Positions 7,187-14,229 of a stretch of DNA of 21,401 nt are shown here, one piece after another. A model generated the notes under the pieces. The model was given only the letters and a program-made list of their open reading frames with translations. It did not search any database and was not told where the DNA came from. The position numbers and the translations under genes were made by a program. Source of the stretch: a virus; the IMG/VR virus record IMGVR_UViG_3300043137_000180, positions 1-21,401 of that record, one strand, 5' to 3'. Positions within the stretch are counted from its first letter, which is position 1. Every line of letters begins with the position of its first letter.

Positions 7187-10100
7187 ATGGCTATTTTCTC
7201 TCTGAACGAACTCCGCGCGGCAGCGCCGCCTGAGTTACAGAACTTGTCTGACGACGCACTCCTGCGGGATTACAGCCAGCGAGTCGGCAAGAGTTTTGAA
7301 GAGACAGCTGATTACTTCGGGTTTAAGCCACGCGGTACACTGGCTGAGATGGGCCGCCAAGCAGTTGGCGGTGCTGTCGTTGATCTGCCAAAGATGGTCG
7401 GTCAAGGATTGCAGTACACCGGTGTCGCACCCGAATTAGGCCGTGAGATGGCGCAGTCCGCTGAAGAGCGTGCTGTTGACTATGTGCCTGATATGCGTGG
7501 TCGTGGCCTCGTTGGCCAAGCTGGTGTTCTCGGTGCCCGTGGCCTCGCGCCTATGGCTCCTGCTATCGCAGCGAGCATGTTGCCCGGCGGTCAATTCGCC
7601 GCTCCTGTTGTCGCCGCTGGTTTGTTCGGTACGTCGTCTGCGCAAGAGACCTACGAAAAAATACTGAGCGAAACTGGTGACAAACAGGCTGCCACTGACG
7701 CTGCTCGCCGTGTCGGCTTGATCCAAGGCCCGCTGGAAGGTGCGGCTACCGCCGTAGGTCTACGCGCGGCCAAAGGTATCGCACCAGTCCTTGGTATTGG
7801 TGAAAAAACAACAGCTGGCGTCGCCGCTGGCTTAACTGATACAGCGGTTGCAAAGCCGTTCCTCAAGGGCATGGCGGTCAACGCCGTAGTCCAACCCGGA
7901 ACTGAAGTCGCTCAAGATTTGGGCACTTACGCAGTTGAGCAAGCCTACGGTGCCAAAGCAGAAGACCCATACGAAATCGCCAAGCAGTCTGCTTTAGGCG
8001 GTGCTGGTCTGACAATGATTCTCGGCCCTTTGTCGCTGGGCGGCCATGTTGCACGTTCTCGCAAAGCCGAAGTCTTGCAAGCCGCGTTGAGTCAAGATGC
8101 CCCTGCTGAAGTCCGCGCTCAAGCTACCAATGCCGTGATGGCAGAAGCCCGCCGCCAAGGTGTGTCGGAAGCCGATGTAGGCGCATGGTTCGAGCAGCAA
8201 CTCGCTGTTGAAAAAGAGTTTAACGACCGCGTCAAGCAGGACGCGCTTACCCGCACAGTTGACCTGATGGGCACCCAAGCCCAAGAGCTGCCGTTCATGC
8301 AAGAGCCACAGGCTTTCTCGTCACTCGACCAGCAGCGCAATTTTGAGCAGGGCATGTCTGGTGTTGACTTGCAGACCCCGTTCTCATCTGTCGAGCAACA
8401 GCGCGGATTCGAGCAAGACCTGATGGGCATCCGTGACCGCAAAGTAGAAGAAGTCGGTCAGCAGTACCAAGACTTGGTTGGACAGAAAGCGTCTGGCCTT
8501 ATGGCTGCTCAAGACGCCGGTCAAGAGTTCCAGCAGTTGCAGGCTCGCAAAGAAAGCGGCCTAGCCGCTGCTACGCAAGCTGGCGATGAGTTTCAAGAGC
8601 AACGTGTTGCTCGCCTCAAGCAGCAATTTAACATTGAAGACATTGGCCAAGAGTGGCAAAAACTTGCCGCTGAATTGCCTCAGCCTATCAGCACTGGTCT
8701 CTCGAAGGGACAACGTCAGGCATTGCTCGGCCCCAAAGGCAAGCGTCTCAAGCAGACCTCAACACCATTCGTCGCACAAGAACAACAAGCTCCTATGTCG
8801 GCGTCACTGCTGCCACAAGCTCCTGTGTTCTCATCGTCAATCTTGCCACAAGAGGCTGCACCCTCAAGCCAGCTTTCTGACCGCCCAGTTTCTCCTATCG
8901 GTGCCGCAAGCGCCGTTCAGCCAACTACGCCGGTCGTAGTTGGCGCTTCTTCTAAAGGTACCGTAAGTGGCACTCAAACCGCTCAAACCGTCCAAGCAAA
9001 AGCGCAAGGACAAGAACTTTCCCCCGCAGAATCCGCTCAACTGAGCAAACTGCTCTCGGACGCTGACAATGAAACCATCGGTGATGTACTGCCCGCCTCG
9101 GTGAAGTCTAGCGGCAAAGCAGTGCCCGGTCGCACAAGCATCGACCAGTCTGGCCTCAAGCGTATTCGTGACGCCTTGGTGCTCGGCAAAGAAGTCGCTG
9201 ACGAGAAGACTGGTCAGATCGTTGACGCTCTGCGCAACTTCGCCAACTCATACAAGGTCTACTCTGACCAAGGTGGTCAAGCCCTGTCGCGCCGCAACAA
9301 GATCGCCAAGCGCAGCACCGCCGCTCAGTTTGCTGACGAGCAGTCTTCTGCCATTGAGATGCAGGCAGCCAACGTGCAAAACGCACTGGCCGAGCTGGGC
9401 ACCGCCGTCGGCGGCAACGCCAAAGACATCGAAGCCGTTGTGCGCCTCGTCAAAGACATGGTGCAGGGCAAGCTGGCTTCCCCCGGCAGCACTAAAAAGA
9501 AAACCCGCGATGAGTTGAAGAAACTCGACACCATGCTGTCGCAAGCGTGGGCAGCAGCCAAGCGTGAAACGCTTATGGGCAAAGAGCCTGATATGGCTGA
9601 CATCCGCACTGGGGCTATCCGTGGCTCCATCGAAGTCAAGGGCAAAGGCAAGATGCCTACGCTCGTCAAGGTCGCTAAAGAAGGTATCAACGCTGGCAAA
9701 GACGCCGGAGTCCTTAAAGGGTTGCCAGCAATACTGCAATACATGCGAACCAATGGCACCCCCATGGAGCGTGCTTTGGCTTTGGCCCTGCGCGAGTCAA
9801 TCGTTGGCAGCGAAAGCGACATCAAGCTGGTGTTCACAAAAGACGGCAAGCCCCGCTTCGACCCAGCCACCAATACGGTGTACCTGAGCGAAGAAGAGTC
9901 CCCAGAGGTCATCTTGCACGAGGCGTTCCACGCCGCGCTGCAATCGTTCGTCTACAAGAACCCCAACCACCCTGCCGTGGTACAGCTCAAGAAATCCCTC
10001 AAGTCCGTCATCGGATTTAAGGGCGAGCTCACTGGCAAAGCATTGGAAGTTCAGAACTTGCTCAAAGGCTTGGTGGCCAAAGGCAACGAGCTGGACGCTG

Positions 10101-13100
10101 TGCTCGAACTGGTCTCATACGGCAACACGCTCGCTGAGTTCCGCAAGGCACTTCAGGGTATGAAGTCCGACAAGAACATCCCCAAGACTTTCTTGGAGTC
10201 CGTCAACAGCGCTTGGGCGGCTATCAAGCAAATCGCGTCTCGTCTGTTGGGTGGCAAACGCTCTCTGGCAAATGACGTGCTTGAGTCGTCGCTGGAACTG
10301 CTTGAGAAGGCGCAGAAGCAAACTGCTGTCACTGGCCAAGGCCAAGTGCTCGAAGCCGCCGTGACGACTACCAAGCCAGTCAGCGACGCCAAAGCCGCCG
10401 AGGTACTGGGTGTGAGTGAGCAGGACTTCAGCCGCTGGAACAAATCCAACGCTGTCCAACTCGATGCTACCCAACGTGCGTTTGAGATGGTGGGCTGGAG
10501 TGAAGCTAACGCCAAGAAGTTCTTTGGCGCTGCTGGCAACAAGACTCGTGCGTTCATCAGCAAGAACTTTCCCGGTGCTGAAATCGTCTTGGGCTTGATT
10601 AACTCTCGCTACAACGTGAGCGAGTCTGTGTCCAAAATCATGGACAACTTCAAGCTCAATAAAGGCATCGGCTACCAGTACGCTGAGGACTTGGCCAACG
10701 TAATCTCTCGCCGCCCAGCAGAGGATGTCAACGCCCTGTTCGCGTACCTCGACGGTGACAAGAAGGCGCTGGACAAGTTGCCTGACGCCATGAAGCTCAA
10801 GGCTGTTGCTGACAAGCTCAAGAGCTGGTTCGACATGTACGTGGCTGAGTTGACCCCCGTCGAGCAACGGTACTTCCAAAGCCGTAAGTTCACAGAGACT
10901 TTGCTCTTCCCCGAGCGCACTGAGCAGGTTGCTGGTTCTACGTTCGGTCTCGGCAAAATCAATGAGGTGCTGGGCTTGAAGCGCGAAGGCGAGACTGAGC
11001 TCGACCAGAACTGGTTCCAGAAAGACGACAACGGCGACCTCGTGGTTGACGGTGACGCATACCGTGTATTTGAGGTGAACCGCCTGTCGGCCAAGGGCGG
11101 CATGATGCCCGCTGGCTTTATGTCTGCTGCACGCTTTGCAGAACTCGGTGGTATGAACCCCATGGGCTTCACGGTGGACACGTCACGCAAGTGGCTGTTT
11201 GAGGGCATGAAGGACGGCAAATACTCTTTCGTGACCAACACCACCGCCAAGGACAAGATCGCTAACGAGAAGGCTGACGACGTAGCCAACGCCCTGCGCA
11301 ACACCATTGCTGCACTGGCCAACAACTACTCCAGCAAGCACTTCATCAAGTCCATCAACGACATGGGCCGTGGTGACAACTCGCACGCTCAGGTGGCTTT
11401 CGACAGCCTCGACGATGTGAACGCTATGCTCAACAAGGGCATCACAGACCCCAAGGACAAGGTTGTCATCACAGACACCATGGTGCTCAAGGCATCGCAC
11501 GAGATTTCTCGTTCACCACAGACCAGCGCTCTCTACCGCCAATCTGGCACATGGGTGCAGCTGCCTGACTCCAACGTGTACGGCGACCTCGCTGGCAAGA
11601 TCATCCCCGGCCCCGTATGGAACGCCATGGGTGACATGGCCGATCGTCAGCCCATCGTGAACTGGCGTGCTGCCAACAACACCATGCGTTGGTTTAAGAA
11701 GTCCAAGACTGTGTGGAACTTCGGCACCCACGTTACCAACACTGCGTCCAACGTGACCATGGCGATGACCCATGACATCTCGTTTGGCACCATGCGCGAC
11801 GCTGCAAAGATTCTGGCCAAGTACGAAGCCAACCCCAAGTCGTTGACCAAGCAAGAGCTTGAGTTGATGATGGCTTTCCGTGACTCTGGTGCCATGCTGG
11901 CCGACTACTCCAGCGCTGAGGTGAAGGAAGCCCTTTACAAAGCCCACGAGGCAAACCTGCGCGGTGGTGAAGACATCTCTGTGATGCGTCGTGTCGGCGG
12001 ATGGCTCGGTATGGAAAAGTCTAAGGCTGATTGGTTGCAAGCCCAAGCCAAGAAGCTGGGTAAGGGTGCAGATCGCCTCGACGACCTGTCATCGCAAATG
12101 TACGCCGCTGAAGACAACATCTTCCGTATGGCTGCTTTCTTGAAGACAGCTGGTGCCCTGCAACAGCGTGCTGGATTGAAGACTCCCACAGAATACATGA
12201 TGCGTGAAGCTGGCCTATTCGCTCGCAAGGCGTTCGGTGACTATGACATCGACTCCAAGGCCGTGAAGATCGCCCGCCAGACAGCGATGCCGTTCATTTC
12301 TTGGTTCTACGCCATGGCACCCGTCATCGGTCGTATCGCCGTGTATGAGCCATGGAAGCTGGCCAACGTGATGATGGCCTACATGATTCTGGAAGCTGCC
12401 ATGGGCGGCGCGGCTGGCGGTGATGACGAGGAACTGCGTAAGCAGGGGCCAGAGTCTGTACGTGAGCGCATGTTCGGCTCAGTGGGGCCATACATGAACA
12501 TCCGCATCCCGTTCATGGGTGATGAAGAGAACCCCGTGTACTACAAACTCGGTGATTACTTCCCCATGGCGTCGTTCACGCGCGGCCTGCCCAACGGCAT
12601 GATGGGCCAGTCGTGGATTCCTGCATCGCTGACACCTAGCGGCCCGTTCGTGAGCGGCATCTTGGGTCTGGTGGGCGGCGTTGACCCCTACACCGGCAAG
12701 TCGTTGCATAAGCCCACTGACACCGAGTTGCAGAAGCTGTGGACAAGCACCAAGTTCGCCTATGACACAGCGACAATCCCGCTCATCAACAGCCGCAACA
12801 TCAGCAAGGTGGACGACATCATCGAAGGCAAGACTGGCATCACTGGCAAAGAGCCATCCAGCTTACCGATTGCCCGCGCGTTCGGCATGAAGTTTTACGA
12901 CTTCAACGTCACTGAGCAGGCGGCTATCAACGAAATGGTGGTCAAGCGTATCGGCAAAGACTTCAAGTCCGCGATGACCTCAGCCAAGCGCGACGAGTAC
13001 CGCAAAGCGTACCCAGACTACGAAGCCCTTGACGAGAAACTCGAAGAGTTGCGCACCCGTATGGACAAAGAAATCATCAAAGCCCGTGGCGGCGCGGAGG

Positions 13101-13108
13101 AAGAATAA
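7187..13108 (+). CDS. Giant internal virion protein, polyvalent-protein type, with zincin-like motif (1973 aa)
   Basis: The ATG at 7187 follows a GGAG site. The N-terminal 300 residues are Ala/Gly-rich and mildly hydrophobic, as in proteins ejected with DNA. Residues 377-491 hold six copies of a roughly 21-residue Gln-rich repeat. Residues 500-620 are a Pro/Gln/Ser linker. An HExxH motif, HEAFH, lies at 911-915 in the context SPEVILHEAFHAALQSF, as in zinc metallopeptidases found in large polyvalent proteins. The C-terminal half (from about 1500) contains NWRAANNTMRWFKKSKTVWN, a helix-rich body and an AMPFISWFYAMAPVIG segment. Near the end LPIARAFGMKF (1893-1903) resembles the PLxRFG motif of very large phage proteins. 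I infer a protein packaged in the capsid and ejected early. Protease activity is untested, and the third zinc ligand is not identified. Confidence 0.7.
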   Translation: MAIFSLNELRAAAPPELQNLSDDALLRDYSQRVGKSFEETADYFGFKPRGTLAEMGRQAVGGAVVDLPKMVGQGLQYTGVAPELGREMAQSAEERAVDYVPDMRGRGLVGQAGVLGARGLAPMAPAIAASMLPGGQFAAPVVAAGLFGTSSAQETYEKILSETGDKQAATDAARRVGLIQGPLEGAATAVGLRAAKGIAPVLGIGEKTTAGVAAGLTDTAVAKPFLKGMAVNAVVQPGTEVAQDLGTYAVEQAYGAKAEDPYEIAKQSALGGAGLTMILGPLSLGGHVARSRKAEVLQAALSQDAPAEVRAQATNAVMAEARRQGVSEADVGAWFEQQLAVEKEFNDRVKQDALTRTVDLMGTQAQELPFMQEPQAFSSLDQQRNFEQGMSGVDLQTPFSSVEQQRGFEQDLMGIRDRKVEEVGQQYQDLVGQKASGLMAAQDAGQEFQQLQARKESGLAAATQAGDEFQEQRVARLKQQFNIEDIGQEWQKLAAELPQPISTGLSKGQRQALLGPKGKRLKQTSTPFVAQEQQAPMSASLLPQAPVFSSSILPQEAAPSSQLSDRPVSPIGAASAVQPTTPVVVGASSKGTVSGTQTAQTVQAKAQGQELSPAESAQLSKLLSDADNETIGDVLPASVKSSGKAVPGRTSIDQSGLKRIRDALVLGKEVADEKTGQIVDALRNFANSYKVYSDQGGQALSRRNKIAKRSTAAQFADEQSSAIEMQAANVQNALAELGTAVGGNAKDIEAVVRLVKDMVQGKLASPGSTKKKTRDELKKLDTMLSQAWAAAKRETLMGKEPDMADIRTGAIRGSIEVKGKGKMPTLVKVAKEGINAGKDAGVLKGLPAILQYMRTNGTPMERALALALRESIVGSESDIKLVFTKDGKPRFDPATNTVYLSEEESPEVILHEAFHAALQSFVYKNPNHPAVVQLKKSLKSVIGFKGELTGKALEVQNLLKGLVAKGNELDAVLELVSYGNTLAEFRKALQGMKSDKNIPKTFLESVNSAWAAIKQIASRLLGGKRSLANDVLESSLELLEKAQKQTAVTGQGQVLEAAVTTTKPVSDAKAAEVLGVSEQDFSRWNKSNAVQLDATQRAFEMVGWSEANAKKFFGAAGNKTRAFISKNFPGAEIVLGLINSRYNVSESVSKIMDNFKLNKGIGYQYAEDLANVISRRPAEDVNALFAYLDGDKKALDKLPDAMKLKAVADKLKSWFDMYVAELTPVEQRYFQSRKFTETLLFPERTEQVAGSTFGLGKINEVLGLKREGETELDQNWFQKDDNGDLVVDGDAYRVFEVNRLSAKGGMMPAGFMSAARFAELGGMNPMGFTVDTSRKWLFEGMKDGKYSFVTNTTAKDKIANEKADDVANALRNTIAALANNYSSKHFIKSINDMGRGDNSHAQVAFDSLDDVNAMLNKGITDPKDKVVITDTMVLKASHEISRSPQTSALYRQSGTWVQLPDSNVYGDLAGKIIPGPVWNAMGDMADRQPIVNWRAANNTMRWFKKSKTVWNFGTHVTNTASNVTMAMTHDISFGTMRDAAKILAKYEANPKSLTKQELELMMAFRDSGAMLADYSSAEVKEALYKAHEANLRGGEDISVMRRVGGWLGMEKSKADWLQAQAKKLGKGADRLDDLSSQMYAAEDNIFRMAAFLKTAGALQQRAGLKTPTEYMMREAGLFARKAFGDYDIDSKAVKIARQTAMPFISWFYAMAPVIGRIAVYEPWKLANVMMAYMILEAAMGGAAGGDDEELRKQGPESVRERMFGSVGPYMNIRIPFMGDEENPVYYKLGDYFPMASFTRGLPNGMMGQSWIPASLTPSGPFVSGILGLVGGVDPYTGKSLHKPTDTELQKLWTSTKFAYDTATIPLINSRNISKVDDIIEGKTGITGKEPSSLPIARAFGMKFYDFNVTEQAAINEMVVKRIGKDFKSAMTSAKRDEYRKAYPDYEALDEKLEELRTRMDKEIIKARGGAEEE
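8315..8659 (+). repeat. Six-copy ~21-residue protein repeat inside the giant virion protein
   Basis: Counting residues of the 1973-aa protein, the pattern hydrophobic-(G/E/D)-(Q/D)-(Q/E)-x-x recurs with its second position at 381, 403, 424, 445, 466 and 487. The steps are 22, 21, 21, 21 and 21 residues. Examples are LDQQRNF, VEQQRGF, VGQQYQ, AGQEFQ, AGDEFQ and IGQEWQ. The third to fifth units also share K-x-SGL between repeats (434-438 and 455-459). Twenty-one residues equals three heptads, so a continuous Gln-rich helical or coiled-coil rod is likely. At the DNA level the copies have diverged, so this is an old internal amplification. Confidence 0.8.
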
Positions 13109-13371
13109 TGGCGACCAAAGATTCACGACTAGCGCGTGCAGGTGTGGCGGGCTTCAACAAGCCCAAGGCCACCCCCAGCCATCCGACCAAGAGCCACGTC
13201 GTCGTGGCCAAGGTAGGTGAGCAGGTCAAGACGATTCGTTTTGGCCAGCAAGGTGTTAAGGGCAGCCCTGACGGGTCTGCTCGCAACGAGGCGTTTAAAG
13301 CCCGCCATGCGGGCAACATCGCCAAAGGCAAAATGTCAGCCGCCTATTGGGCCGACAAAGTTAAATGGTAA
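13108..13371 (+). CDS. Small basic conserved phage protein, FKARHxxNIAKGKMSAAYWADKVKW type (87 aa)
   Basis: The start overlaps the stop of the giant gene by one base (TAATG) and is preceded by GGAGG, so it is translationally coupled to it. The protein is strongly basic. After a Pro/Lys N-terminus (AGFNKPKATPSHPTKSH) come a beta-like segment VKTIRFGQQGVKG (about 39-52) and the ending FKARHAGNIAKGKMSAAYWA, then DKVKW. I recognise this ending from many unrelated phage genomes, always as a small uncharacterised protein. I know of no function. The basic charge and position behind internal virion proteins would fit DNA binding in the particle, but that is inference. Confidence 0.65.
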   Translation: MATKDSRLARAGVAGFNKPKATPSHPTKSHVVVAKVGEQVKTIRFGQQGVKGSPDGSARNEAFKARHAGNIAKGKMSAAYWADKVKW

Positions 13372-13380
13372 GGAACCACC

Positions 13381-13527
13381 ATGGCAACGAAGAAAATGAA
13401 CCCATTCGGTAAAGGCGAATCCAAGAAGATGGAAGCTGCCGAGAAGAAAATGGCCCCCACCAAAAAAGGCTACGCCAAGATGGAAGCTAAATTCGAGCCC
13501 GGCATGCACAAGGCCAAGAAGAAGTAA
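13381..13527 (+). CDS. Lys/Met-rich small protein (48 aa), last gene of the virion arm
   Basis: The ATG at 13381 has an AAGGA site overlapping the upstream stop. The product is 48 residues, of which 15 are Lys and 6 Met, with KKM repeated three times and a KAKKK C-terminus. The clear ribosome site, tight spacing and in-frame stop that exactly abuts the opposite gene argue that it is real despite its size. No domain is recognisable. Similar Lys/Met-rich peptides occur near structural genes of other phages. Possible roles are DNA neutralisation in the capsid or a minor virion component, both inferred. Confidence 0.55.
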   Translation: MATKKMNPFGKGESKKMEAAEKKMAPTKKGYAKMEAKFEPGMHKAKKK

Positions 13528-13534
13528 TTACTTC
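13521..13534. repeat. Perfect 14-bp palindrome spanning the convergent stop codons
   Basis: GAAGTAATTACTTC reads identically on both strands. Its centre is exactly the junction between the TAA of the + strand 48-aa gene (13525-13527) and the TAA of the - strand HNH gene (13530-13528). It does not extend further in either direction. Part of the symmetry follows from both genes ending in a codon of the GAAG/TAA type. Confidence 0.6.
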
Positions 13535-13779
13535 ATCCCCGCATTGCGTGTGCGGGCAAAGGAGCGGTTGACGGACTTGGGCACTACACGCAGGTTGCTA
13601 GCTCCGTTACCGCCGCCTTTGGCAATGGGCGTCTTGTGGTCTACGTCCTTGCCGTCACCCTTGTGAACTACGCCCTTCTTCTCCAACGTAGCACGCGCGG
13701 CGTTGCGCTTTGCACGGTTGGCGATCTGGGCTGGCTTGCCTTGGTAGTTGGCGTATTCCTGTTTGTAGTCACGTGGCAT
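13528..13779 (-). CDS. HNH endonuclease (83 aa)
   Basis: The ATG follows an AGGA site at seven-base spacing. The N-terminus MPRDYKQEYANYQ and a basic helix (about 17-34) lead into a compact HNH core: DVDHKTPIAKGG (D47, H48), then NGASNLRV (N62) and SVNRSF (N71). This is the pattern of small free-standing phage HNH nucleases. It is a metal-dependent DNA endonuclease, either assisting genome packaging or processing or acting as a homing-type element. All expected core residues are present, so it looks intact. It is the last gene of the leftward arm and its stop touches the stop of the rightward arm. With no terminase nearby in the window, a packaging role is possible but unproven. Confidence 0.8.
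   Translation of the reverse strand: MPRDYKQEYANYQGKPAQIANRAKRNAARATLEKKGVVHKGDGKDVDHKTPIAKGGGNGASNLRVVPKSVNRSFARTRNAGMK
13538..13556. terminator. Weak candidate stem-loop at the convergent junction
   Basis: CCCGCA (13538-13543) pairs with TGCGGG (13551-13556) around a seven-base loop, giving a 6-bp GC-rich stem just past the last + strand gene, within the 3' end of the HNH gene. Neither strand has a T-tract after it, so it is not a canonical intrinsic terminator. It is recorded because two operons collide here and some termination signal is expected. Confidence 0.3.
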
Positions 13780-13788
13780 GGTTAATCC

Positions 13789-14229
13789 TCAGTAGAGACC
13801 TTTAAGGTCGGGTGGGGCGTAGTTCGGGCCCTTGGCTATTTTGCCATGCTCGTCGAAGATTGGCTTGCCATCTGCATTGTATTTTGACCAGTTGCTGCTG
13901 TTGACACGGTTGATCGCCTCAACGATGTTCATCTTCGCGCAGTGACCAACCCCCACGCCGGTAACGACCTGATCTGCAAGTGAGTCCAACAACTCTTTGC
14001 GGTTGTCGATCTGCATCTTCACCACGCCTTTTTTCAGCCCGTTGGCCAGCTTTTCCAGCGTGAACATCATGGTCGCGTAGTCTTCGGCGTCTTCGTCCAA
14101 GAACGCAAAGGACACAGAGTCGAGTCCCTCGATGAACTCTTCGATGTGGCAGCCGAACTGCACGGCTAAGTTGTCTTCTGTTGGGTGTGGACGAGCACGC
14201 TCGTGCCAGATTTTGATGATGTCATTCAT
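13789..14229 (-). CDS. MazG-like nucleotide pyrophosphohydrolase (146 aa)
   Basis: The ATG at 14229 overlaps the primase-helicase stop as ATGA, implying coupled translation. A longer in-frame GTG start at 14337 would overlap the upstream gene by 112 bases and is rejected. The sequence has the all-alpha NTP pyrophosphohydrolase signature: EEFIE at residues 30-34 (EExxE), then ELLD at 79-82 (ExxD) and a further D86. The C-terminal SSNWSKYNADGKPIF and KGPNYAPPDL are typical of phage and bacterial relatives of phosphoribosyl-ATP pyrophosphatase. Such enzymes hydrolyse (d)NTPs to monophosphates and may clean non-canonical nucleotides or alter the alarmone pool. Close linkage to primase-helicase fits a nucleotide-pool role in phage DNA synthesis. 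Substrate cannot be read from sequence. Confidence 0.75.
   Translation of the reverse strand: MNDIIKIWHERARPHPTEDNLAVQFGCHIEEFIEGLDSVSFAFLDEDAEDYATMMFTLEKLANGLKKGVVKMQIDNRKELLDSLADQVVTGVGVGHCAKMNIVEAINRVNSSNWSKYNADGKPIFDEHGKIAKGPNYAPPDLKGLY

Noticed and set aside
10115-10879. A 254-aa open frame antisense to the giant virion protein
   Set aside because: No ribosome site or recognisable domain; the sense strand is a continuous conserved protein. The same holds for the other long antisense frames at 8119-8442, 10672-11325 and 14457-15098.
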